Of a stretch of DNA of 64,000 nt, positions 34,201 through 45,037 are shown one piece after another. Both the position numbers and the translations under genes were made by a program. The notes beneath the pieces are model-generated. The model searched no databases, was not told where the DNA came from, and saw nothing but the letters and a program-made list of their open reading frames with translations. Each line of letters begins with the position of its first letter. The first letter of the stretch is position 1. The stretch comes from Euonymus europaeus (Eukaryota; Streptophyta; Magnoliopsida; Celastrales; Celastraceae): the NCBI GenBank assembly GCA_963580455.1, contig OY756960.1, positions 3,286,001 through 3,350,000 on the forward strand, given 5' to 3'.

Positions 34201-37200
34201 GCTGGGTTACTGCAGCCCCTGCCTGTTCCACAAAGGAACAAAGGGTTTGGGAAGATGTCAATGTGGATTTTATTGGTGGGTTGCCTCGAGTAAATGGCAT
34301 GGACACGATTTTGGTGGTTGTTGATAGGTTATCTAAATATAGCCATTTTATTCCTCTAGGCCATCCCTATGGCGCTAAAGAAGTAGCTAGGGTTTTTGCA
34401 AAGGAAATCATCCGCCTCCATGGTTTTCCACAATCGATTATTACTGACAGAGATCGGGTATTTGTTAGTTACTTTTGGAAGGAATTGTTTCGGTTGGCGG
34501 GGACGGAGTTGAAATTGAGTTCGTCATACCATCCTCAGATGGATGGCCAGATAGAAGTTGTTAATCTTTGCTTAGAGGCGTATTTAAGGTGTTTTGTTAA
34601 TGGCTGTCCGAGAAGGTGGCTCAAGGGTTTAATGTAGGCTGAGTATTGGTATAATTCTACTTATCATAGTTCGACCAGGCTGACTCCTTTTCAGGCCTTG
34701 TACGGCCGAAAACCACCCTTGTTATTGAGTTATAGTGATGACAGTTCTTTGGTGGAAGTAGACCGGCAATTGAAGGAGCGGGATGAGCACTTAAATGCTC
34801 TTAAAGACTGTCTTGTAGCAGCCCAGGAATACATGAAGCGTGTGGCCAATGCTAAGAGAAGAGATGTCATATTTGAACCGGGAGATAAGGTATATTTGCG
34901 CCTGCAGCCTTATCGCCAGTGTTCAGTTTCTGGCCGATCCAATGAAAAGCTTAGCCCAAGATATTTTGGCCCTTTTGAAATTATTGAACGAGTTGGCAGT
35001 GTTGCCTATCGTTTGAGCCTACCAGTGACTGCAAAGATCCATTCAGTTTTTCATGTTTCCCAGCTGAAGCGTGGTTCGGCTTTAGGTTCTACTCCTTTGC
35101 AATTTCCTGAATCTTTAACTGATGATATGCAAGTGGACTTGCAACCTGAATCAGTGTTGAAGTATCGTGCTGGGCCAAAAGGTGGCACGGTTTTGATTCT
35201 TTGGAAGGACCTGCAGCATTGTGATGATTCCTAGGAAAATTTTGAAGACATTAACCAGCGTTATCCACAATTTCACCTTGTGGACAAGGCAAACCTTTTG
35301 GGGGAGAGTACTGATAAAGAGCCAGTGGTTTATTCCAGGAAGAGTCGAGGGTAACTTGGGTATTTTGGGGGTTTAGTTGGTCAATCTTGCCTTTTGGTGG
35401 TTGTTTGGGTTATTAGGGTTCTAGTTGGTTGTTTTGGTTTTTATCTTGTAATTTCTTAAAGTGTGTTCGTAGGAACTTGGAGGCGCAGCCCCTTCGACTG
35501 GCTGTATCTTTGTATGTGATTGTCTTGTATCCTGTTATTGAACTTGCTGGTATCTATCAGTTTCACTTTCTTAGTGGCTCTTCATAAAATTTCTCTGTTG
35601 CTCTAAAAAATAGCTTTTCTGAAGATTATTTGTAATTCTATTAGTCATGTTACATGCTCATTGTTGTTTGATTTATTTCTAATATTCTTTTTGTAGTATA
35701 CCTTTGACAGTAGAATGGTCAACTTCATCCCTCCAAGATTACTTGCTTGCTGGATGCCACGATGGAACGGTGATTTGCATTAATTTAGTCTTTATATTTT
35801 GCTTTACTTTGTGTTGCATCCTGGCTTTTTATTGGGCGGCAGTTGTTTCCTCTAAACTAATTTGGATAATAATGTTTTCCCCACCTCTTCATTGTCTTTT
35901 CATATATATATACCAGACCTTATAGTCAGCAGATGTGCAAATACTATTTGTCATTGAAACTTATTTTCTGCTCAATTATCATTATGCGTTCTGATTTCAT
36001 CATGGTACTGTCAGGTTGCATTGTGGAAATTCTCTGCAGATGGTTTATCTGGAGGTAATGGCAATATTTCATGGCCCTTCTGTTTCTATAGGAACTTCTC
36101 TATAAGGCTTGAAGTTGGTTTAAACTGCAATATGCCAACTTGATTTTGAACGCATTTATCTGCAGATACAAAACCTTTGCTTTGTTTCAGTGCGGATACA
36201 GTTCCCATCAGAGCAGTTGCATGGGCTCCAGTTGGAAGGTCAGTGAAGTAGATTTTTTTTTTCGGTCTTATTTTAATTGTTTCAAGGAGCAAACTTGTGG
36301 CCCAGTAGCAGAGTTGCTTCAACACAACCCAAGTTAGGGAAACAAGCTCTTTGCTTGCAGGGGCTGCATACATTTGCTCCTCCCTAATCACATGTCCACT
36401 GCTGGAGCCTTGTGCGGGGACGTTGTTTACTTCGTATTCTAATTGCATCGAAATATTTATCTGCATGGCTCTTTTGTGCAACCTGTTGGGGCTTTATGGT
36501 TGTCAGCAGTCATGATTCCTAAGACCGACCTTTTGGCCCAACATCCGCCTTTGCTAGTAGGATTTCACTTGTATTAGTGATTATTAGCTGAAAACAAAGT
36601 GAACAATAATCCTTTCCACTCCATCTCATTTCTTATATGGATTCTTGTGGCCAACCCAACATAAGCTTGGATGACGACAACGATGTTGTTAGTGGTGGAA
36701 AGTTTGTTATTTTGACTGTGATATCTTGGAGGCAAAGTTATTTTTATTTTCTATACCTTTGTAATTGAGATGTATAATATGCTCGGTTAAATTAATTTCA
36801 GTGATCCAGATGGTGCAAATGTTATTTTAACTGCTGGACATGGAGGCATGAAGTTTTGGGACATTCGGTAAGCGTTCAAGCATGTAACTGTTTGGTTGTC
36901 ATCTGCCCTCCTCTTGATATAAAAATTGCAGGGTTTGCCCCTTGTCATTTGTTTGCTCAATAGATGCATGATTTGCATCAATTTATTAGGACATAAATTC
37001 TAGATTATGCTGTGAGTGTAGAAGTTATGATTTAATTGTCTACCAGCAGATTGTTCTGTTTTCATACATCCTACTTCAAGAGATCATTAACTCCTTCCCC
37101 TGTACCGCTCTCTTGTTCCTTCATTAATCGTTAGAGGAATAAAACCAATGACCTTTTTCATCTTAGCACAAGTGAATATACCACTCCAAGCTGGCAAGCC

Positions 37201-40200
37201 ATGGTTCTTGTCCAACAACCTCGACTGCCACCCAAGAAAATAGCAACATTTTGTAAGCCTTCTCCCACAACTGTCTGACCCAACAATAGCATAAGAATAG
37301 GTGCTGAACTTAAAACTTTGCGAAGATTAAAATCTTTTAGCTCAAGTTTCTCCTTATATTGAAGCTTATTTGTAGTTGAAATTTATGTTTTTTCTCTAGG
37401 GAGGGGGTGTGACTTTTGTTGGACTACATCTTTTTCAAATGGGTTTTCTATGTGACTCATGTTACGGACTGCCTGATGAGTAACTGATGTTTAAAACCCC
37501 TTTGTTTTGTATTTTGTTACCCTCTGGGAATATCCTGTCATTGTTAGGTAATACATCATTCAATCATATAACAAACAGTAAAAAAAAACGTTATATTCTT
37601 CTACAAGTCAGTGATTTGAGTTCAAAAAGTTAGAAGACAAGAACACCAAAGTTAATTCAAAGCCGCCTTTTCCAAGTTAACTGAAAATGATTCAAGGTAC
37701 TCTTCAGTTGATGATCATTGCACAGTGGATTGCCAATAAATCATAGACCTGTAGTAAAAAAGAGACTGCATGAATCCAGAATGCACCAGAGGACTGATCA
37801 CAGCATGTAGGAGTCCTTTTGGTCAAAATCAATTTCAGTAAAGGAGAATCAAGATTGTGCAAACTTAGTGGAGAGATACTTAATTAAAATAATATGGTTA
37901 TTAAATGTTTAGGATATATGTAACAAGCTCTTTGATGTTGCAGTGACCCATTTCGTCCCTTGTGGGACATCCATCCAGCACAAAGGTTTATCTATAGTCT
38001 GGACTGGCTGCCAGATCCAAGGTATTGTATTATCTTTTTCAATGGGAAAATATATCACAGCTTATGCTTATAGTGAATTTGTTTTTTCTGTTATTGAATC
38101 TCAAATTATTCAAGTTTTCAGATGTGTTATTTTGTCCCTTGACGATGGAACGATGAGGCTCCTTAGCTTGGTCAAGTCTGCATATGATGTCCCAGTTCAT
38201 GGAAAACTTACTGTTGGGCCTAAACAACTAGGACTGCATACGTTTAACTGCTCGTCCTTTGCCATTTGGAATGTTCAAGTGTCGAGGTTAACTGGTAATT
38301 TATCATGTTCTAATTTGACTACATCCCTAAAGCATGTGTTCATTCTTTCACATACATATAATAATAAATGAATAGGAAAACACCACGAGTATGTCATCCA
38401 CTTTTGAAATTGTCAAATCGGACTCCTATTTGTAGGGGTGATGATTTTATCCATATGATATCTGATGGATACCCGAGCCAATGGATAACCTGTCCAGCTT
38501 GCGGGTACGAATATAGATGATAAAATTTCATACCAGATTGGATATGGATAGGGAAGGAGGAGTATGCTTTCATACCCGTTACCAGTTGCCCAATATATTA
38601 TAGTAAATAAAAAATGGTATTTATATGCGCAATGTATTATAAATACAAGATTTCATGTTTACAATATCAATATATAATTCGGAAGTTCAAACAACACTCG
38701 ATTACATTGCATTGTGACTTTTGAGGTATAATATTCAATTATTATAGTAGTAAGTTGCTTATAAGCTAAACTAATTAGTTAATCTATAAATCAATGAATT
38801 GCAATACATATAATAGTTGATAGTTGATACTCAGTTGCTATGTAGCACGGGACACGGATACGACACGACACGGACACGCGAATATGTGATTTTTCAAAAA
38901 AGTAGGATACGGATATGTTGGGGGACACGTTGAATATTTATTTTAATATATATATATAATCAATTTAGTGGGGATATTAATGAAATAAAGCAAATATATT
39001 ATGTTGATTTCTTAATCCGGGCAGTTGACAATATAGTATATGAACTCAGAAATCACAATATTTTATACGAACCCAGATTTCTTTATCTCACCCAAATTTC
39101 TTTAGGATATTCTATTTAACTTATTTCAATTAAATTATAATAAATATTTTACAAAAATGGTTAAAGAATGGAACATGCGTGTCCCCAGTGTGTCCATTAA
39201 TTAAAAATAAAATAAAAAAGGGATACTCTTTTTCAAGTGTCCGATACGTTTCGCGCACCGACACTCTGGCCAAAAAAGAGTGTCCGTGCTTCTTAGCTCA
39301 GTTGTTAGGAGATTAAAAGAAATATTCAATAAACTAATTGAATATACTAGTTAGTCTATAGGTCAATGAATTGTGTTTGCATATTGTCTAGATTTGAATC
39401 TTGATAGAGGCATTATATTTTTTTAGGGCTTTTACGATCGGAAACCATTCTCAAAAATGAGATAAATGCACTCGATATTTGTTCCACCAACTTCGTTTTT
39501 ATATTACTGGAAAAATACCCAGACCCAATGGATATGGATATGGAGGGATATAGTAGATAAACAACGGAATGGATATAGATTGGTACATCAGATTTGGATG
39601 GGATGGTATCCTACTTGAATCCATTCCTTTGTTATTCCTACCTATTAATCTATCATAGAAAGAAAAAAAAATTGAAAACTGATTGGTCTTCTTTGATTCT
39701 TTGGGTTTTATCATCTGACTCAATGTAAATGCTTCTGAAATTATATGGATACTCCAAAGCAAAAAACAAATTCCCTTTTGCACATATCTATTGGAATTTG
39801 CCTCTTCAGTTTTTGTTGGCCTTTTGCATCCATCTTTTGTACTGATGAGTTATTACCTTTTGGGATAGCAATTTGGGCCTTTATTCATTGTGGTAGTGAT
39901 GTTGCCTATTACCTCCTTGTTAAATTGCATTTCTCCATGTAACTATGGGGCAAAGGGTGAGTTGACGCACAAGTTTTTTTATCATCATCATCCCAAAGCT
40001 TTTATCTGAACAATTTGGGGTTGACTATTTGCTCGAGTAATTAGTTGGAATCCACTACATTGGTATTTCGCCATTCCTTCTTATTTAATGCTACTCTCTC
40101 CTCTAAACATTAAAAAACTTCTCTTGTAATCCAAGCCGTTCCAGCTAGCTTTGGGTTGCACTCCCTTGGCTGTTAATAAATTTTTTTCCTTTCAATTTTT

Positions 40201-41910
40201 TTTCCTATTCAGTCCATCTGAATCTTTTTTCATCGTCTTCTTTTCTTAGTATATCATCCTTGAACTTTTTGGACACTTTGTATCATCACACTAATATCTC
40301 TGTTGTACATTCCCAAATTATCTTGGTGATTTATCTTATCCTTTCTTGGTGCTACTGCGGCCCAAAATTGAATTTCTTAGTTCTTACTGCAATGGTGGGG
40401 TTTCAAGGAGTTCTAGTCTTGCTGGCAACCTATTGCAGCCTTTCTCCTTTGTCTTTGCTTAGAACCGGTTATTTTATAGGAAAAGTTAAACGAGTCACTT
40501 AATAATCGAGAAAAAACAAGGGGCAAAGACCTTAGTTTGTTGTAGGTGTTTCTCTTGACAACTATGGGGTATGTGTGATCAAATCTTTTTTTTTTTTGTG
40601 TGTAATTCTTGACTAGATCGCTGAATATTGTGAATTCTTTTAACTTAACAACCAGCTTATTCTCACATCTCGGTTTTTAACTTGTAGGCATGGTTGCATA
40701 TTGCAGTGCAGATGGTTCTGTCATCCGCTTCCAGGTAATTTTGGCTGCCATTAGTTATATGCTGCCAGCTGTGTTTGTCCACTCCTTATTATATTGTTTG
40801 TCCTCTCCTTTTTATATTAATGCTTATCTTTTACTAATAAAAGATAAACAGAACTAAGTACTTCTGTCATAATTTCTACAGAATTCCATGCATCTTAAGA
40901 TACAGAGTAGCAGGATAGCATACAATTTTTTATTTTTTAGAAGCTTGCAATTTTAAGCAACTAATTCTGTATTTGGATGGGATTCTAAATCAAAAATAAG
41001 CAACTCGAAGAGTTCATATTCCCGTACAATTCTATTTTTCGTTGTACTTATAGCAATGAAGAAATTCTTAAATAGGGAAAAACTGCATGTATTTAGTTTT
41101 TAAAGCTGCTGACTTGCTAATTATTTGTTCACCACTTTTGGGTATTTTCAATGATTAGCTCACACGTAAAGCAGCGGAAAAGGATTTTGCACGAAATCGG
41201 GCCCCTCATTTTGTGTGTGGATCCCTGTGTGTGGATGAATCTGCTCTTGTGGTTTGCTCTCCGCTAGGGGATACAGCTTTAACCTTGAAGAAGCAATCGA
41301 ACGATAGTGCGGAGACCCCAAGATCCATGCGGGATTTGTCATCACCGCCAAATCATCTTAAAGGGTCTAATGATAAGAAGGCCGAAAGTCCAGTTCCAGA
41401 TAATAACATATTAGGTAAGGCTTGACCATTTTTTGACAAGAAACACCTCGCTGTCAATCAATTCTATCTTGCCGTTCTATTAGAGATCATTCATGAATTT
41501 TTATCTATTTTGTTGTAGCCCTTTGTTACGGAGATGATCCTGGTACGGAATCTGGCCCTGACGAAACATTGGCCTCCCTCAAGAGCAAAACGAGACCAAA
41601 ATCCAAGTCTAGTAAGAAAAAGGCCAAGGGTGATGAAGCACTGTTATGCTGGGATGAGGAGAGCAGTAAGAAAATGGCAGACGACGATCAAGGAGTTGCA
41701 CATGAAGATGAGGAGCCAGATATGCATGGCAAAGAAAACGTAAATGATGGAAAATGTAATCAAACTGAAGATTTTCCTTCCAAAACAGTTGCAATGCATA
41801 GAGTGAGATGGAATATGAACAAGGGCAGTGAGAGATGGTTGTGCTATGGAGGAGCAGCAGGCATTGTACGGTGTCAAGAGATTATGACATCTCATGCAGC
41901 CTGGAGATGA
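25280..41910 (+). CDS. AT-hook WD40 protein, TFIIIC subunit 2 (GTF3C2)-like
   Basis: Exons: 25280-25458, 25746-25851, 26151-26188, 26989-27082, 27975-28879, 29519-29650, 35697-35769, 36015-36054, 36166-36238, 36802-36867, 37944-38021, 38122-38294, 40688-40734, 41159-41414, 41519-41910. All are GT..AG and in frame; 2652 nt, 883 codons. After the leader [10 protein letters not shown] come three AT-hooks (about residues 190-248: RGRPRK, IGRPKN, RGRPRK), then WD40-type blades ([79 protein letters not shown]), and a Lys/Glu-rich tail. The layout resembles plant transducin-like proteins related to human GTF3C2/TFIIIC110, a Pol III factor; function here is inferred. The start is the first Met in frame with family-like sequence. 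Intron 6 (about 6 kb) hosts a gypsy element. Confidence 0.85.
25896..26075 (+). mobile_element. tRNA-derived SINE in intron 2 of the WD40 gene
   Basis: AACTTGTGGCCTAGTGGTAGAG (A box) and AAATTCAATTCTT (B-box-like), then a body ending GGAGTTGTTTACCTTTATC. The same head and GTTGTTTAC tail occur at 36287-36435 and the same tail at 56786-56860, defining one family. It resembles the Au SINE group of flowering plants. Confidence 0.7.
27160..27385 (+). pseudogene. LINE 3'-end remnant in intron 4
   Basis: AGAAAGGGGAGACCCAAAAAG reads RKGRPKKTW, the conserved C-terminal motif of plant LINE reverse transcriptase proteins. It is followed by stops, a DRNIW-like segment in another frame, and a GGATTCATGAAGCCGTCTCC ... 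ATGATGATG tail typical of these elements. Confidence 0.55.
30457..30704 (+). repeat. gypsy 5' LTR
   Basis: 248 bp, TGATAAAGAGTCAG at the start and GGTATCTATCA at the end. It differs from the 3' LTR at four T/C sites. Confidence 0.95.
30706..30717 (+). other. gypsy primer-binding site
   Basis: TGGTATCGGAGC, one nucleotide after the LTR, matching initiator tRNA-Met with the same G-for-A variant as in the copia element of this window. Confidence 0.85.
30732..35291 (+). pseudogene. gypsy gag-pol, multiply broken
   Basis: Domains in order: gag ([15 protein letters not shown] region, about 30888-31409); knuckle [15 protein letters not shown] (about 31720); protease region with an altered DNRASHNF site (about 31950); reverse transcriptase and RNase H (about 32540-33740); integrase zinc finger and D..D..E core (about 34040-34640); a chromodomain-like C-terminus (ILWKDLQ ... 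ENFEDI). Breaks seen: TAG at 30867, TGA at 31410, a frame change near 31480, TAG at 31996, TGA near 32532, TAG at 32616, a frameshift near 32766, TAG at 32804, a frame change between 34200 and 34265, TAG at 34635 and 35232. The RT metal-binding motif reads FFND instead of FFDD (about 32984-32992). It cannot encode working proteins. Confidence 0.93.
35312..35559 (+). repeat. gypsy 3' LTR
   Basis: 248 bp, preceded by the purine tract TTGGGGGAGAG. In sense orientation inside the host intron, so any LTR poly(A) or promoter signal would act on the host transcript. Confidence 0.95.
36287..36435 (+). mobile_element. tRNA-derived SINE in intron 9 of the WD40 gene
   Basis: GCAAACTTGTGGCCCAGTAGCAGAG head and GAGCCTTGTGCGGGGACGTTGTTTAC tail; same family as 25896-26075. 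The B box is eroded. Flanking TATTTTAATTG and TATTCTAATTG may be the target duplication. Confidence 0.6.
36625..36705 (+). mobile_element. LINE 3'-tail fragment
   Basis: GGATTCTTGTGGCCAACCCA followed by ATAAGCTTGGATGACGACAACGATG matches the conserved 3' tail phrase of plant LINEs (GGATTCATGTAGCCGACCCC ... AAGCTT...). Short and 5'-truncated. Confidence 0.45.
38430..39640. mobile_element. probable DNA element in intron 12, host of a nested hAT
   Basis: The left side (TAGGGGTGATGATTTTATCC, then GATGGATACCCGAGCCAATGG) and right side (ATACCCAGACCCAATGGATATGG ... CATTCCTTTGTTATTCCTA) carry related words in opposite orientation, as in hAT-like repeats. Flanks CCTATTTG and CCTATTAA agree at 6 of 8. 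The ends are therefore only approximate. Confidence 0.4.
38838..39296. mobile_element. 459-bp non-autonomous hAT element
   Basis: Exact 8-bp duplication CTCAGTTG (38830-38837 and 39297-39304). Ends CTATGTAGCACGG and the complement CTAAGAAGCACGG (11 of 13). Subterminal GACACGGATACGACACGACACGG. No transposase frame. Confidence 0.9.
39960..40210 (-). mobile_element. antisense LINE 3'-end remnant in intron 12
   Basis: The plus strand reads ATCATCATCATCCCAAAGCTTTTATC and AATTTGGGGTTGACTATTTG, the reverse complement of the plant LINE tail phrase (GGGTTGG-type plus AAGCTTTGGGATGATG). No intact frame. Confidence 0.5.
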
Positions 41911-42469
41911 GATGAGTTGAGATGACTCCCCATTGTTAAATTTTGTCATGTTTCCTAGTTTGTAAATTTTATTTAGGTGCTAGCTTTTATAGGTAGCTCC
42001 TAAAGTTCTGCTATGGAAAGAGTACGAATGGTCTCTTTCCATCTCATTTGCTTTCTGGTTTTTCTTGTTGATCTAGATTGCCACTAAAACGGCAATGCTT
42101 GTGGTGGGGGATGAAGCCCATGAATGAAGTTCTCTTTCCTCTTTTTCACGTTTTATTTTTCTAATATTCGATGATGCCGCCATAATAAGCATATGTTATT
42201 TGGACTCGAAATGAGTTTAAATTCAAACCGATTAAAAATTTTCTTCGATACAGTTTTGGTGATCCCGACAAGCAAAAAAAAATATCGGCTAATAAAATCA
42301 TAAGTTATATTAAATTCCAAAACTTGACTTGCACAGGTAACTTGGCATACGATATAGTGACAGAGAACGAACATTGTCTTGGCGGTGCTCTCGTAAAGTC
42401 GCGGGTTCGATTCCTCACCTTACGAGTTATCTTTTATTAGATGGCCAAGGACATAATTGTAGCGTAATT
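41911..42469. other. 3' UTR of the WD40 gene and intergenic DNA
   Basis: Several possible poly(A) contexts follow the stop. At about 42390-42425 TCGCGGGTTCGATTCCTCACC is a B-box-like string, so a decayed tRNA-related insert may lie here. No coding gene. Confidence 0.4.
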
Positions 42470-42848
42470 AGGAAATTGTAATGGTGCAAAGTTAATGGGT
42501 CAGCAAATGTGTATTGAAATATATATTTTGTTGATGTAGTTTGTATTGAGAAATGTGTTTTATTAATGTGAATGAATATCTGATTTCACTTTTTGTAAAA
42601 AATATGGGACTCAGTAGTAATTTTGGTGTAAATTTAATGGGGACATTAGGAATGAGAGAAAAGTTGTTGACTTGCTTAAAATGAGAAAGAGAAAAATATA
42701 TAGAAATTTGTGTTTTGTTGATATAACTGTATTGAAAAACGTGTTTTGATAATGTGAATAAAAATATGAGACCACATTTTATGTAATAGAGAGGAGACCT
42801 AAAAACAAATTTAATAAAAACATTTGCTTGTCTCCATTGTGATTGCCC
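42470..42848. mobile_element. MITE related to the 18687-20393 family
   Basis: It shares phrases TTTTGTTGATGTAGTTTGTATTGAGAAATGTGTTTT, GACTTTTTGTAAAAAATATGGGACTC-like text and TGTATTGAAAAACGTGTTTTG with 20010-20330. Ends are eroded, and the next MITE abuts its right end. Confidence 0.55.
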
Positions 42849-42851
42849 TTA

Positions 42852-43151
42852 GAGCATCTCCAATGCTACAGCACTCCAAATTTTCCAGTGCGGTCCCACT
42901 TCTATTACAGCAAAATACGATTTCCAATGCAATCATATCAACAAAACACATATTTCAATACAATTTTTTCACTTTTCATTTACAAACACTCCAAATTTCA
43001 AGTATCAACACCATTTCTCTCATACTTTTCTACCACTTTTCACTTTTTTTTTATCATTCTACGCATATTCTAATACAATTTTTTCAAATTACTCTCTCTA
43101 TACACTCCAAAATTTCCAGCACTCCAAAATTTGTTACCATTACACTTGCTC
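42852..43151. mobile_element. 300-bp PIF/Harbinger-like MITE
   Basis: Begins GAGCATCTCCAATG and ends TTACACTTGCTC, flanked by TTA on both sides (42849-42851, 43152-43154). Non-coding; the C/T-rich strand contains repeated CACTCCAAA words. Confidence 0.7.
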
Positions 43152-43154
43152 TTA

Positions 43155-45037
43155 TACTCAACTACATTGTATTGTTGGCATTTGGCATCAAAACCTTTTT
43201 TCACATTATTTTCAAGAGCAAAACACAAAAAGTCTGTGCCAACAAATCTCTCTTGGTCAACCACTTTGACATTTATGCTTTACTTCTCACAGGAATGTAT
43301 TGCATTTAAAATTTATTCTTAATTGATTGATTAGACACAACTAATCCGCTATTTTCATCTAGATCTTTCTTTTTCCTGTTGTGGTATTTATTTACGGATT
43401 TTCAATCAATAATGGTTACCAGACACGGAAAATCATTACTCAAAAAATTTAACTTTTAACTGCTCATGTCTGTAAATATCGTTACAGTTAACGGTCCAAG
43501 ATGTAATGACGTCATACATTTTTTTTTAATGTGTGCACATGCGATGTATAAGAGGGAAAAAAAACAAAGAAAGAAAGATGAACATGTACAATTTTGTCAT
43601 TTTGTTCGAATAAAAAACAGAAATAAATAAATATAATATTATCGTTGTCAGAAAATGTTCACCTCAAAAATACACTGACTTTTCGCAGTTTCACATTAAA
43701 TTAAATAAAAATACAGTCCGCAATAATTGGAGACATGTCATCACAACACGTGCCTCATCTTTATCGTAAATAGAGCTGCTCATCACATTCCACACGCGCT
43801 TCAATTTCGCGCTTCACTCACCCGACTCCGGTAATTTTATTTTTTTTAGAATAACTCATGTATAAACTATCGAATAAGTTAGTATTTGGTACTGTTGAAA
43901 TACTTCGTTAACTATAAAGTGTTAAATTATCAATAAAAATATTTTAAAGTATTTTGATAATAAAATTAGAATAATGTAAAAAGTAATTTTCATTTTTTTA
44001 ATATTAAGAATTTTCTTACCAATTAAATTTGAAAAAATATAACACAGATTAAGATATCATAATTATAGGAATTTAATTAATTACTAGATTAACTAATACA
44101 AATAACTAAAGCCCGCCCCATGAGGGCTAACGAACCATGCCCTAAAGTCGACAGTCTCCACCCACAAAGTTCATCCCTACAAAATGGTCTTACTAAAACA
44201 AAGAGGCAGAGACTTGCGTACCGAAGCCCTAAATATCTCTTTTGATCTCGCTCATAAAAAAAAGCAAATACATAAGAAACTCATTGATCAAATCTCAGCC
44301 CCAACAATTTGAACACAAGAGCAGGCCCGACCCTCAGCATGGGCCAGCCTGTGCGACCGCACAGGGCCCCGAAATTTTGAGGGCCCAATTTTTTTTAATT
44401 TTATACTAAGTAATACTAGTACATTATACATAGACACACCGTACACTACTCTAATACAATACAAACATAAATCAGTAAATCCCAGCACAATTGGGACGAT
44501 GAGATCGGAGATCGAGTGGCGAGAGATAGAATCTTCTTCGTCTTCTCGAAGTCGGGCCTCTTGACGTTGTCGCCCTTGAACCTTGGTTAGTACTCTGTAA
44601 CTCTATTAGTCTACTATTCTCAAGTCTCATCTCTTGGTCTCTGCTCTTGAGTCTCTATTTGACTATTTCTCTTGATTCTTCTCTTGATGTCTGTTATTTG
44701 TTGAGTTCAAATACTACAAGAACTCCATGTTTGTTTGAAACCTTATTTTTGTTTCGGAAGACACGATAATTATTAGCTATTACGCCAAGCTTAAAAATTC
44801 CACCAAACAGCCTACGCGCGTGCAAAAAGAAGAGTGTGGGATTCCTTGAAAATATTAATTTTGAAATATTCTATTATCGCCACAATGACCTCATTTTCAC
44901 AGAACGACTTCTGGTCACCACCTATAACGAGAACACCACCAACTCCAATCGACCCCGTCCGATCTGGTTTCACTTTGTAGTTCCTTCTACGCAACCACAA
45001 CGATACCTCCATCCTACGACTTCTAGGGTTCTATTAC
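43155..45037. promoter_or_regulatory. upstream region of SPL7
   Basis: AT-rich, with no gene. The palindrome TGACGTCA at about 43508-43515 is a bZIP-type site if used. At about 44300-44420 GGGCC-rich words (CAGGGCCCCGAAATTTTGAGGGCCC) look like the end of a DNA transposon. GC rises from about 44860, consistent with the SPL7 leader. No transcription start can be fixed. Confidence 0.4.

Larger units (their letters stand above)
30457..35559 (+). mobile_element. Ty3/gypsy (chromovirus-type) retrotransposon, defective
   Basis: 5103-bp element in intron 6 of the WD40 gene, same orientation as the gene. LTRs 30457-30704 and 35312-35559 (248 bp each, TG..CA), 5-bp target duplication GTTTC (30452-30456, 35560-35564), PBS 30706-30717, purine tract at about 35298-35308. 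LTRs differ at four positions, each T in the left copy and C in the right. The coding region carries many disabling changes. Confidence 0.96.

Noticed and set aside
42824..43309. 161-codon frame rich in Ser, Ile and Phe
   Set aside because: Coincides with the C/T-rich strand of a 300-bp MITE with its own TTA duplication and terminal repeats; compositional artefact.
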